A DNA stretch of 64,000 nt from Streptacidiphilus sp. P02-A3a (lineage in GTDB: Bacteria; Actinomycetota; Actinomycetes; Streptomycetales; Streptomycetaceae): positions 7,635,922 through 7,699,921 of the forward strand of contig NZ_CP048289.1 of the NCBI RefSeq assembly GCF_014084105.1, written 5' to 3'. The position numbers and the translations under genes are program-made. Positions 1 to 10,651 of the stretch are shown piece by piece. The notes under the pieces are model-generated. The model was given only the letters and a program-made list of their open reading frames with translations. It was not told the DNA's origin and did no database searches. Within the stretch, counting starts at the first letter, position 1; each line of letters starts with the position of its first letter.

Positions 1-275
1 TCAACACCACCCAGCAGCTCGGCGCGGCGCTCGGGGTGGCGGTCACCACCATCATCGCGGCCGACCGCAGCGGCAGCCTGGCCCGCGGCGGCCACAGCCC
101 GGCCGCCGCCCTCACCGGCGGCTACCGGCTGGCCTTCACCGTCGACACCGGCCTGCTGGTCGCCGCCACCCTGGCGGTGGCGCTGCTCCCGGGCCGCAGG
201 GCCGCGGCCGACCCGGTGGCCGTCCGCGCCGCGACCGCCGAGCCGCGGCTCACCCCGGAAGCCCCCCGGAGCTGA
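1..275 (+). CDS. MFS drug exporter, C-terminal fragment (cut by window edge)
   Basis: Only the last 90 or so codons are inside the window; reading begins at base 3 in frame and stops at TGA 273-275. The fragment starts NTTQQLGAALGVAVTT, the QQLGxALGxA pattern typical of the penultimate membrane region of 14-helix DHA2-type exporters. It is followed by a second hydrophobic helix (GLLVAATLAVALL) and a basic, proline-rich cytoplasmic tail. The substrate cannot be read from this part. It converges on nrdJ across a strong hairpin at 292-330. Confidence 0.75.
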   Translation, partial: NTTQQLGAALGVAVTTIIAADRSGSLARGGHSPAAALTGGYRLAFTVDTGLLVAATLAVALLPGRRAAADPVAVRAATAEPRLTPEAPRS

Positions 276-291
276 ACCGGCCCGCGGACGG

Positions 292-330
292 GTGTGTCCC
301 CCTGGAGCGCGCCGCTCCAGGGGGACACAC
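292..330. terminator. Bidirectional terminator hairpin between exporter gene and nrdJ
   Basis: Perfect 17-bp stem: arms 292-308 and 314-330, with one further G-C pair (309/313) closing a 3-base loop. It sits 17 bases after the exporter stop and 12 bases beyond the nrdJ stop, so it can serve both convergent genes. There is no T-run, as is common in high-GC actinobacteria. Confidence 0.85.
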
Positions 331-341
331 GCGTCACCGGC

Positions 342-3239
<2,898 letters not shown>

Positions 3240-3418
3240 TGCCGCCTCCTCCTGGGCAAACGCCCTGAGCGCCCCGCTGCTTCCCGGGGTCGCCCGTCGT
3301 GTCCGCACTTCTCTTGGTTCCGCGCAGGCGGATGCCCGGGAAGGGTGTCCGCCGTACGTCCTGCTTGAGGGTCGTGATGGTCTGTGGGCGCGCCGCCGCG
3401 CCGGGCTACCGCGCCGGG

Positions 3419-3919
3419 CTACTGGGACGCCGGGGCGGGCGCGGGCACCGCGGTGCCCGGTTCCGCCGTCGGCGGCCGTTCGGCCCTGAGTTCCGCGATC
3501 GCGGCCTCGAAGTCCTCCAGCGACTCGTAGGCCCGGTAGACCGAGGCGAACCGCAGGTAGGCCACCACGTCCAGATCCTTGAGGGGGCCGAGTATGGCCA
3601 GGCCCACGTCGTGGGTGGACAGCTCGGCGCTGCCGGTGGCCCGCAGCGTCTCCTCGGTGCGCTGCCCGAGCTGGGCCAGCGCGTCCTCGGTGACCGGGCG
3701 GCCCTGGCACGCCTTGCGCACCCCGCTGATCACCTTCTCCCGACTGAACGGCTCGGTCACTCCGCTGCGCTTGACCACCATCAGCGCGGCCGTCTCGACC
3801 GTGGTGAAGCGGCGGTTGCAGTCGGGGCACTGACGGCGGCGGCGAATGGCGGTGCCGTCGTCGGTGGTGCGCGAGTCGACGACCCGGCTGTCGGAGTGGC
3901 GACAGAAGGGACAGTGCAT
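3419..3919 (-). CDS. nrdR: Transcriptional repressor NrdR
   Basis: Nucleotide-sensing repressor of ribonucleotide reductase genes. It is 166 residues long, of which about 150 are the usual NrdR. The N-terminal zinc ribbon is complete: MHCPFC (C3, C6) and CPDC (C34, C37), with the conserved [15 protein letters not shown] stretch. An ATP-cone domain follows ([16 protein letters not shown], then [13 protein letters not shown]). The last 15 or so residues are Ala/Pro-rich and non-conserved. It is the first gene of the nrdR-nrdJ unit and diverges from lexA. The 179-base gap to nrdJ shows no hairpin strong enough to call a terminator. Confidence 0.97.
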   Translation of the reverse strand: MHCPFCRHSDSRVVDSRTTDDGTAIRRRRQCPDCNRRFTTVETAALMVVKRSGVTEPFSREKVISGVRKACQGRPVTEDALAQLGQRTEETLRATGSAELSTHDVGLAILGPLKDLDVVAYLRFASVYRAYESLEDFEAAIAELRAERPPTAEPGTAVPAPAPASQ

Positions 3920-4085
3920 GGTTCGTTCCCCTCTTGGTCGGCCGTCCGGACGGGCCGGGTCTGGTGCTGCTGCGGTGGTCCCACGGATCGCCGCGCAGGC
4001 TCCGTCCTGGCTCCGGGAAGCCGCGGACGGCTTCGGAGCAGAGCCAAGTCTAGGCGATGTCCCACGGGGGTTCCTCCCCGGGGGA

Positions 4086-4133
4086 CCACAACCTGTGGGC
4101 GTCCGGGAGCAATCAAACCACTAGATCTGGTGC
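4086..4133 (-). promoter_or_regulatory. Tandem NrdR-box-like sites upstream of nrdR-nrdJ
   Basis: 4118-4133 reads ccactagatctggtgc, close to the NrdR-box consensus acaCwAtATaTwgtgt (about 12 of 16 positions) and partly palindromic. A weaker match starts 32 bases away at 4086 (ccacaacctgtgggcg). Paired boxes three helical turns apart are the usual NrdR arrangement. They lie 165-215 bases upstream of the nrdR ATG, inside the 559-base nrdR/lexA divergent gap, so a promoter with a long leader is implied. The second site is tentative. Confidence 0.5.
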
Positions 4134-4397
4134 GCGCGACACGCTTTGCCGACCGCGTGTCGTAGCCTGCGACTCACGCGGCGCGATCATCGCAGGTCAG
4201 CCGGGAAGGGGCGGCGCACAGCTCACCCGGATGGCCGGGACGGGTGCGGCGGGAGTCCGCGAGTGGAACAAATCGCGCATCCTGGTCCGTCTCCCGGGGT
4301 TTCGTGAGACGCTGTCAATCGAACAAACGAGCGCACGACAGATGTGGCCGTACACCTGCAACCTTGATCACTTCAGGCAATCAGGCAATAATTCACT

Positions 4398-4438
4398 CGA
4401 ACGTGTGTTTGGCGCAACCTTTCGATAGGACCTACCGT
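4398..4438 (+). promoter_or_regulatory. lexA promoter with overlapping LexA (SOS) box
   Basis: 4398-4411 reads CGAACgtgtGTTTG, one mismatch from the actinobacterial LexA site GAACnnnnGTTC. It overlaps a plausible -35 element TTGGCG (4409-4414), followed after 18 bases by TACCGT (4433-4438). The lexA GTG is 40 bases beyond the -10. This fits LexA autorepression. The rest of the 3920-4478 gap (apart from the NrdR-like sites) shows nothing else I can name; CGAAC half-sites occur at 4319. Confidence 0.65.
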
Positions 4439-4478
4439 TGGCCTATTCAAGGGAGAACGTCCATCGAGAGGGGCCGCC

Positions 4479-5366
4479 GTGACCAGCGCAGAAAGTAGCA
4501 CCGTCCCGGTGCAGGAACGCTCCCAGAACGGTCCGCACTACAGCACCCACCATGGCAGCCGGGAAGACCTCCGGAATTCCGCAGCCGGGCTGGTCCCGGG
4601 GCAGGTCTCGGGCGCCTCCGCTCCGCACTCCTCGGGACTTTCGTTGAGCACTGTTGAAAACCCCGCACTGGAATCCCTCTCCGACGAGACCCCGGCCCGT
4701 TCCCTGGCCGGGCGGCCACCGGGAATCCGCACCGACGAAGCCGGACTGACCGAACGCCAGCGCCGCGTCATCGAGGTGATCCGCGATTCCGTGCAGCGGC
4801 GCGGATATCCGCCGAGCATGCGGGAGATCGGCCAGGCCGTCGGCCTCTCCAGCACCTCCTCGGTGGCCCATCAGCTGATGGCCCTCGAACGCAAGGGATT
4901 CCTCCGCCGCGACCCGCACCGGCCGCGCGCCTACGAGGTACGCGGAATGGACGTCGTCCGCCCGGTGCCGGAGAGCACCACCGGCCGCCCGGCGACCTCC
5001 TATGTCCCGCTCATCGGCCGAATCGCGGCCGGCGGGCCGATCCTCGCCGAACAGTCGGTCGAGGACGTCTTCCCGCTCCCGCGCCAGCTGGTCGGCGACG
5101 GCGAGCTGTTCGTGCTCAAAGTCACCGGTGACTCCATGGTCGAGGCCGCCATCTGCGACGGCGACTGGGTCACCGTCCGCCGCCAGCCGGTCGCCGAGAA
5201 CGGCGACATCGTCGCCGCGATGATCGACGGCGAGGCCACGGTGAAGCGCCTCAAGCGCGAGGACGGCCACATCTGGCTGATGCCGCACAACGCGGCCTAC
5301 CAGCCGATCCCCGGCGACAACGCGACGATCCTGGGCAAGGTCGTCGCCGTGCTGCGCCGCCTCTGA
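4479..5366 (+). CDS. lexA: SOS repressor LexA
   Basis: Represses DNA-damage genes until RecA filaments trigger self-cleavage. The 295 residues include an unusually long, Ser/Pro-rich N-terminal extension (about 85 residues). The winged helix follows ([20 protein letters not shown]; recognition region [19 protein letters not shown], residues 115-133). The cleavage site Ala184-Gly185 (RIAAGG) and the catalytic dyad Ser219 (TGDSM) and Lys256 (ATVKRLK) are all present. The GTG start has a modest purine run (gagagggg). No later in-frame start precedes the HTH convincingly, so the extension may be real. It ends convergent with the DinG-like helicase across a hairpin at 5407-5442. Confidence 0.96.
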   Translation: MTSAESSTVPVQERSQNGPHYSTHHGSREDLRNSAAGLVPGQVSGASAPHSSGLSLSTVENPALESLSDETPARSLAGRPPGIRTDEAGLTERQRRVIEVIRDSVQRRGYPPSMREIGQAVGLSSTSSVAHQLMALERKGFLRRDPHRPRAYEVRGMDVVRPVPESTTGRPATSYVPLIGRIAAGGPILAEQSVEDVFPLPRQLVGDGELFVLKVTGDSMVEAAICDGDWVTVRRQPVAENGDIVAAMIDGEATVKRLKREDGHIWLMPHNAAYQPIPGDNATILGKVVAVLRRL

Positions 5367-5406
5367 GGCGGAGCGGCCGCCGACCGGTTCTTCGGCCCGG
5401 GTGACA

Positions 5407-5442
5407 GTGAGGGCGCCGACCCGTCGTGGTCGGCGCCCTCAC
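5407..5442. terminator. Bidirectional terminator between lexA and the dinG-like gene
   Basis: Perfect 15-bp inverted repeat, arms 5407-5421 and 5428-5442, 6-base loop cgtcgt. It is centred in the 82-base convergent gap. Confidence 0.85.
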
Positions 5443-5448
5443 CCGGCT

Positions 5449-7572
5449 TCAGCGGACCCGGGGCGGCGGCGCCGAGGCGTCGATCGCCGCCAGCGAGCGG
5501 CGCACCTGGTTGCGGTCGGTGGTGAACCAGAAGTCCGGCATGGACGAGCGGAAGAAGCCGCCGTAGCGGGCGGTGGCGAGGCGGGAGTCCAGCACCGCGA
5601 CCACCCCCCGGTCGTCGGCCGCCCGGATCAGCCGCCCCGCGCCCTGGGCCATCAGCAGCGCCGCGTGGGTGGCCGCGACGGCCATGAAGCCGTTGCCGCC
5701 GTGCTGCTCGACGTCCCGTTGCCGGGCGCTCATCAGCGGGTCGTCCGGGCGCGGGAACGGAATCCGGTCCATGACCACCAGCTGGCAGGCGGAACCGGGG
5801 ACGTCCACGCCCTGCCACAGCGACAGCGTCCCGAACAGGCAGCTGTCGGCGCTGGTGGAGAAGGCGCGGATCAGTTCACCCAGGGTGTCCTCGCCCTGGA
5901 GCAGGATCTCCCCGGGGACCCGGTCGCGCAGCGCCTCGGCCGCCGTCTGCGCGGCCCGCATCGAGGAGAACAGCCCCAGCGTGCGCCCGCCCGCCGCCTG
6001 GATCAGCTCGGCGAGCTCGTCCAGCATCGCCGGACGGTCGGGCTCGCGGCCGGGCGGGGGCAGGTGCTTGGCGACGTAGAGGATGCCCTGCCGCGGGTAG
6101 TCGAACGGCGAGCCGACGTCCATGGCGCGCCACTGCGGGACGTCCGCGGGCACGGCGGCCGGGGCCGGCTCCTGCGCGCGGTCGTCGGCCCGGCGGCCGT
6201 CCGGGCCGAGGCCCAGGGAGAGCGCGACCCCGGTGAAGTCGCCGCCCAGCTTGAGGGTGGCCGAGGTGAGCACCACCGAGCGCTCCTTGTACAGGCTCTC
6301 CCGCAGCAGCCCGGAGACGCTGAGCGGGGCGACCCGCAGCGAGGCGGCGCCGGGGCCGAAGCGGTCCCGGTCCTCGATCCACAGCACGTCGTACTCGGAG
6401 CCCTCCAGCATCCGGTCCGCCGTGTCGTGGATGCTCTCCACCGAGGCCCGGGCCTGCTTGCGGACCGCGTCCTCGTCGGTGACGCCCTTGTCCCGGATCT
6501 CGCCGAGCGAGGTGATCACCGAGCGGCAGGCCTCGCGGATGGCGGCGACGGCGTAGCCGATGTTCTCCGGCAGCTCCTCCAGCCGAGCGGGCTGAGCGAT
6601 CTCCATCAGCCCGTGGTAGTTCTCCGCCGCCGCCTGGAGCGCGTCCACCGCCTTCTCGTTGGCCAGCTTGGCGGCCCGCTTGACCGCCCGGTTGACCGCC
6701 CCGGTGGTGAGTTCGGCGGTGGCGATGCCGGTGACCCGGGAGACCAGCTCGTGCGCCTCGTCCACGATCAGCAGCTCGTGCTCGGGCAGTACCGGCGCGC
6801 CCTCCAGCGCGTCGATCGCCAGCAGCGCGTGGTTGGTGACCACCACGTCGGCCAGCTTGGCGCGCTCGCGGGCCGCCTCGGCGAAGCACTCGCCGCCGTA
6901 CGGGCACTTGGTCGCGCCCAGGCACTCCCGGGAGCTGACCGACATCTGCGCCCAGGCGCGGTCGGAGACGCCCGGCGACATGTCGTCGCGGTCACCGGAC
7001 TCGGTCTCGTCGGCCCAGTCCCGCAGCCGCAGGATGTCCTTGCCGAGCTTGCTGCTCGGGCCGCCGAGCGCCTCGGCCGGATCGAACAGGCCCTCGCCCT
7101 CGTCGCTCGGCGCGCCCTCGTGGACCCGGTGCAGGCACAGGTAGTTGGAGCGGCCCTTGAGCATGGCGAACTGCGGGCGGCGGCGCAGCAGCGGTTGCAG
7201 GGCGTCCACGGTGCGCGGCAGGTCCCGCTCCACCAGCTGCCGTTGCAGCGCCAGCGTGGCCGTGGCGACGACCACCCGGTCGCCGTGGGCCAGCGCCGGG
7301 ACCAGGTAGGCGAGGGACTTCCCGGTGCCGGTCCCGGCCTGGACGAGCAGTTGCTCGCCGGACTCCACGGCGGCGGCGACGGCCTCGGCCATGGCGACCT
7401 GCCCGGGCCGTTCCGTACCGCCCACGGCGGTCACCGCGGCATGCAGTAGTTCCCGCAGGCGGGAGGACGACGAGGGCTGCGCCCCCGGCCCCGAGGAGTC
7501 GTCCGGGTCGCCCTCACCGGGGCCTGCGTCTGGGGATTCGGGGGCGATCCCCCGAGAAGGCAGAGTAGTCAT
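5449..7572 (-). CDS. ATP-dependent DNA helicase, DinG/XPD-like (iron-sulfur)
   Basis: Superfamily 2 helicase of the DinG/Rad3/XPD group, 707 residues, expected to unwind 5'-to-3' and to resolve damaged or R-loop-containing DNA. Walker A is QAGTGTGKS (residues 78-86) and the DEAH box is VDEAH. Between them is an Fe-S cluster signature: a cysteine in YLCLH and the trio in CLGATKCPYGGEC. Late helicase motifs appear as LWQGVDVPG and QGAGRLIR. The first 40 residues are acidic and Pro/Ser-rich. It is the convergent neighbour of lexA, but I see no LexA box at its own start, so SOS control is not shown. Nitrilase-family and siderophore genes lie upstream on the same strand with only 39 bases between, so it could also be reached by readthrough. 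Confidence 0.9.
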   Translation of the reverse strand: MTTLPSRGIAPESPDAGPGEGDPDDSSGPGAQPSSSSRLRELLHAAVTAVGGTERPGQVAMAEAVAAAVESGEQLLVQAGTGTGKSLAYLVPALAHGDRVVVATATLALQRQLVERDLPRTVDALQPLLRRRPQFAMLKGRSNYLCLHRVHEGAPSDEGEGLFDPAEALGGPSSKLGKDILRLRDWADETESGDRDDMSPGVSDRAWAQMSVSSRECLGATKCPYGGECFAEAARERAKLADVVVTNHALLAIDALEGAPVLPEHELLIVDEAHELVSRVTGIATAELTTGAVNRAVKRAAKLANEKAVDALQAAAENYHGLMEIAQPARLEELPENIGYAVAAIREACRSVITSLGEIRDKGVTDEDAVRKQARASVESIHDTADRMLEGSEYDVLWIEDRDRFGPGAASLRVAPLSVSGLLRESLYKERSVVLTSATLKLGGDFTGVALSLGLGPDGRRADDRAQEPAPAAVPADVPQWRAMDVGSPFDYPRQGILYVAKHLPPPGREPDRPAMLDELAELIQAAGGRTLGLFSSMRAAQTAAEALRDRVPGEILLQGEDTLGELIRAFSTSADSCLFGTLSLWQGVDVPGSACQLVVMDRIPFPRPDDPLMSARQRDVEQHGGNGFMAVAATHAALLMAQGAGRLIRAADDRGVVAVLDSRLATARYGGFFRSSMPDFWFTTDRNQVRRSLAAIDASAPPPRVR

Positions 7573-7611
7573 GGCCTGCCCAGGGTAGACGGAGCCACTG
7601 ACAACGCGGAG

Positions 7612-8445
7612 TCAGCCGAGCGTGTGACCGGCGCGCGCACGCCGGGGGGCGGTCAGCGACGGATCGACCAGCACCGGTTCCCGCTCGCGGGCGGCCGCCA
7701 GCGCCGCCGGGTCGAGCCGCACCGTGGCCAGGCCCGGGTCCGCGGTACCGGCGTCCGCGAGCAGGACGCCGTCCGGTCCCCAGACGGCGCTGCCGCCACA
7801 GCCCTGGTAGGGGCCCGACGGACCGCTGTGGTTCGCCAGCACCGCGTAGTTGGTGTTGTCGAACGCCCGCGCCGGAAGGACCGCGGCCCGTTGCCGGGCC
7901 CCGCCGCCCTGGCCGAGCATCGCACCGACCAGGTAGGCGTCGCAGCCGTCCAGCGCGGCGGCCCGGGAGTGCTCGGGGAAGCCCAGGTCCCAGCAGATGC
8001 CGAGGCCGAGCCGCCAGCCGTCCAGGACCACGGTGCAGCCCCGGCTGCCGGGCGCGAAACCGGTGGCCCGCTCGGTGGGGGTCGCGTGCTGCTTGTCGTA
8101 CTGGGCCGCGAACCGCCCCTCCCGGTCCAGCACCAGGGCGGAGATGTGCAGCTCACCGGTGTCCGCGTCGCGGGTGGGCGCGCCGACCACGACGGCGGTC
8201 CGGGTCCGCGCACAGGCGGCGGCGAGCGGGTCCAGCCTGGGGTCGGTCGGGGCCAGCGTGTGCGCGGCCGGGTCGGCGACGATGCCGGGCAGCTCGTAGC
8301 CGGTGAGGAACAGCTCCGGCAGGACCACCAGGTCCGCCCCCTGGTCGGCCGCGGCCCGCAGCAGCTCGGCGGCGGTGGCGACGTTGGCGGGGATGTCCAG
8401 CGGAACGCAGCCGGCCTGGGCGGCGGTGACGGTGAGGGCTCGCAT
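7612..8445 (-). CDS. Nitrilase-superfamily carbon-nitrogen hydrolase
   Basis: Amidohydrolase of the CN-hydrolase fold, 277 residues. The Glu-Lys-Cys catalytic triad is complete: E44 in LPELFLTGYE, K118 in YDKQHATPTE, C151 in GICWDLGFPEH. The substrate is not readable from sequence; related proteins cleave N-carbamoyl amines, omega-amides or simple amides. It begins 87 bases after the siderophore N-hydroxylase stop on the same strand, so cotranscription with that operon is possible. A role there (for example trimming an amide intermediate or recycling) is inference only. Confidence 0.88.
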   Translation of the reverse strand: MRALTVTAAQAGCVPLDIPANVATAAELLRAAADQGADLVVLPELFLTGYELPGIVADPAAHTLAPTDPRLDPLAAACARTRTAVVVGAPTRDADTGELHISALVLDREGRFAAQYDKQHATPTERATGFAPGSRGCTVVLDGWRLGLGICWDLGFPEHSRAAALDGCDAYLVGAMLGQGGGARQRAAVLPARAFDNTNYAVLANHSGPSGPYQGCGGSAVWGPDGVLLADAGTADPGLATVRLDPAALAAAREREPVLVDPSLTAPRRARAGHTLG

Positions 8446-8495
8446 GGACGCCCAGACTAGCGGGGCGGACTCGGGGCACGGGCCGCCGGGCTCGG

Positions 8496-8530
8496 GCGGT
8501 GGTGTCGGGGGCGGTGGTGTCGGGGGCGTT
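8496..8530. repeat. 15-bp tandem repeat just after the N-hydroxylase stop codon
   Basis: Unit gcggtggtgtcgggg occurs twice exactly (8496-8510, 8511-8525) with a partial third copy running to the stop of the upstream gene at 8533-8535. It fills most of the 87-base gap. Confidence 0.85.
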
Positions 8531-8532
8531 GG

Positions 8533-9897
8533 TCAGCGGCCGGGGACCAGCTCCGGCCCGGGGGCGGCGGCCGGTTGCCCGCTGGCGGGGCCGAAGCTGG
8601 TCCAGGCGGTGCGGGCGGGCAGCGGGTGGACGACCCGCCCGGCGACCGCGTTCAGGATGGTGGCGGCGCGGTACGCGCCGAGGCCGAGGTCCGGGGTACC
8701 GACTCCGTGCGTGTGCAGTTCGGCGTTCTGGACGTAGAGCCCGGCGGTGACATCGGGGCGCAGCCCCACCCGGTGGTCCAGGTCGACCCGGTAGCGGCCC
8801 TGGCCGTCCCAGTCGACCAGGTCGGCGAGGGGCTCCAGCAGCGCGGGGCGGCGGGCGGCGTAGCCGGTGGCCAGGACCAGCGCGCCGGTGCGCAGGGTGC
8901 GGACGGTTCCGGTCTGCCGGTGGTGGCAGTGCAGTTCGAGCCGGCCGTCGGCGTCGGCCCGGGCGCCGCGGACCTCGGTTCCGGGCAGGATCTCGACGTC
9001 GGCCGGGGCGCCGCCGAGGGTGCGCTGGTACAGCGCCTCGTGGATCTCGGCGAGGGTCTCGGCACTGGCGGCCTTGTAGAGCTGCCACTGGTCGGGCAGC
9101 AGCCGGTCGCGTACGCCCTCGGGCAGGGCGTGGAAGTAGCGGGTGTAGTCCGGGGTGAAGTGCTCCAGGCCCAGCTTGGAGTACTCCATCGGGGCGATGG
9201 CCCGGCTCCGGGTGACCCAGCGCAGGTGCGGCGCGGGCGCCGTCCCCCGGTTGCGGAGCAGGTCCAGGAAGACCTCGGCGCCGGACTGCCCCGAGCCGAG
9301 CACGGTGATGTCAGTGGCGGCGGCTAGCGTGTGACGCACGTTCAGGTAGTCCTCGGCGTGGTGCACCGGGCCGTCGCGGTGCAGTTCGGCGAGGGCGGCC
9401 GGGACGACCGGCTCGGTGCCGACGCCGAGGACGAGGTTGCGGGTGGCGACGGTCCGGCCGTCCGGGAGCGTGACCCGGAACACCCGCGCCCGGCCGTCCC
9501 AGGTCACGGTCCGGACCAGGCTGCCGAAACGGCAGTTGCCGAGGCCCTGCGAGACCCACTGGCAGTAGTGCTGGTACTCGCGGCGGGTGAGGTGCGTCCG
9601 CTCACTGAAGTAGAAGGGGAACAGCCGGTCGTGGGCGCGCAGGTAGGACAGGAAGGACCAGCGGCTGCGGGGTTCGACCAGGCTGACCAGGTCCGCCAGG
9701 AACGGGACCTGCATCCGCGCGCCGTCCAGCAGCAGCCCGGGGTGCCAGCTGAACTCCGGCTTGGCGTCCAGGAACAGGCTGCGCAGCCCCGGCACGCCGT
9801 CGGCCAGCGCCGCCAGGGAGAGGTTGAACGGGCCGATGCCGACGCCGACGAGGTCGTACCCGGGGTCGGCGGGGGCTGGGACGGGGGTGAGATCCAC
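8533..9897 (-). CDS. Siderophore amine N-hydroxylase (lysine/ornithine monooxygenase type, DesB/IucD-like)
   Basis: FAD- and NADPH-dependent N-hydroxylating monooxygenase, 454 residues, the family length. It makes the hydroxylamine that becomes a hydroxamate iron ligand. FAD site GVGIGPFNLSLAAL is near the N-terminus; FSWHPGLLLDGARMQ and FLSYLRAHDRLFPFYF are hallmarks of the SidA/IucD/DesB group. The NADPH-type GSGQSGAEVFLDLL sits mid-protein and the C-terminal LATGYAARRP closes the fold. In a cluster with a PLP decarboxylase, the likely substrate is a diamine such as cadaverine or putrescine. The GTG start has a weak gaaag ribosome site, and 97 bases separate it from the acyltransferase. It is the last biosynthetic gene here, unlike desABCD, where it is second. 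Confidence 0.9.
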   Translation of the reverse strand: MDLTPVPAPADPGYDLVGVGIGPFNLSLAALADGVPGLRSLFLDAKPEFSWHPGLLLDGARMQVPFLADLVSLVEPRSRWSFLSYLRAHDRLFPFYFSERTHLTRREYQHYCQWVSQGLGNCRFGSLVRTVTWDGRARVFRVTLPDGRTVATRNLVLGVGTEPVVPAALAELHRDGPVHHAEDYLNVRHTLAAATDITVLGSGQSGAEVFLDLLRNRGTAPAPHLRWVTRSRAIAPMEYSKLGLEHFTPDYTRYFHALPEGVRDRLLPDQWQLYKAASAETLAEIHEALYQRTLGGAPADVEILPGTEVRGARADADGRLELHCHHRQTGTVRTLRTGALVLATGYAARRPALLEPLADLVDWDGQGRYRVDLDHRVGLRPDVTAGLYVQNAELHTHGVGTPDLGLGAYRAATILNAVAGRVVHPLPARTAWTSFGPASGQPAAAPGPELVPGR

Positions 9898-9994
9898 GGT
9901 GTTGGGGTTCTTTCGGGGACTTCGGTGCTTTCGGGGACAGGGGTCTCGCGCGCGGCGGCGACGGCCGTGGGCGGCGGCGACCGCCGGGCGGCGG

Positions 9995-10651
9995 TCAGCA
10001 GCGGTCGCGGATCAGCAGGGCGGCGTGCTTCTCCGGGAGTGGAAGGTCCCGGTCGTAGCGGAATCCGGCCTTGAGGAAGGCCCGGATCGAGGGGAGGTTC
10101 CGGATGTCCGGTTCGGCGACCACGCGCCGCGCGCTGTGCCGCTCGCGCAGCGCGCGCTCGGCCACGGCGCGCAGCAGCACGCCGCCCTTGCCCCGGCCCC
10201 GCTGCTGCGGCGGCCCGAGCAGGAGGTGCAGACCGGTGTCGTGCGGCCGGGCCGGGTAGTGCCGGGCGATCGGGTCCAGGTCGGCCCGGTAGACCTCCCA
10301 GTAGCTCATCGGGACGCCGTCGAGCAGGCCCAGGCAGGGGACGCTGCGGCCGTCGCCGTCGAGCTGCGCCAGTACATGACGTTCCGTCAGTTGTGCTGGT
10401 CCGGAAAGTTCCCAGAAGGCGGCGACGACCGGGTCGTTCATCCACTGGACCAGGATCCGCAGATCCCGGGGCAGTCGGACCGGGTGCAGCCGGAACTGGC
10501 CGACGGCGGTGTCCATCTGGCCCCAGCGGGCGACGCCGTCGAGCAGGTCGGCGCCGTGCAGCCGGAGCAGCGGCCGCGGCTTCTTCTGGGCCGGGACGGC
10601 GGGTGCGGGCGTGGGGACGACCGCGCCCTCGGGTCGGGGCCGGTGGTTCAC
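9995..10651 (-). CDS. Siderophore N-acyltransferase (GNAT, IucB/DesC-like)
   Basis: Acyl-CoA transferase, 218 residues, expected to acylate the hydroxylated amine to a hydroxamate. The GNAT core begins after a 45-residue Pro-rich leader: a FRLHPVRLPRDLRIL strand, then WMNDPVVAAFWE, the W-M-N-x-P-x-V-x-x-FW pattern of the IucB/AlcB group. The CoA-binding loop region PQQRGRGKGGVLL and the terminal FLKAGFRYDRDL are present. The start GTG overlaps the stop of the IucA/IucC gene (GTGA, 10648-10651), showing translational coupling. The acyl donor (acetyl, succinyl or other) is not evident. Confidence 0.87.
   Translation of the reverse strand: MNHRPRPEGAVVPTPAPAVPAQKKPRPLLRLHGADLLDGVARWGQMDTAVGQFRLHPVRLPRDLRILVQWMNDPVVAAFWELSGPAQLTERHVLAQLDGDGRSVPCLGLLDGVPMSYWEVYRADLDPIARHYPARPHDTGLHLLLGPPQQRGRGKGGVLLRAVAERALRERHSARRVVAEPDIRNLPSIRAFLKAGFRYDRDLPLPEKHAALLIRDRC

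Noticed and set aside
3240..4478. Cobalamin riboswitch controlling nrdRJ
   Set aside because: No B12-box-like conserved core visible in the leader or in the nrdR-nrdJ gap; NrdR boxes explain the control better.
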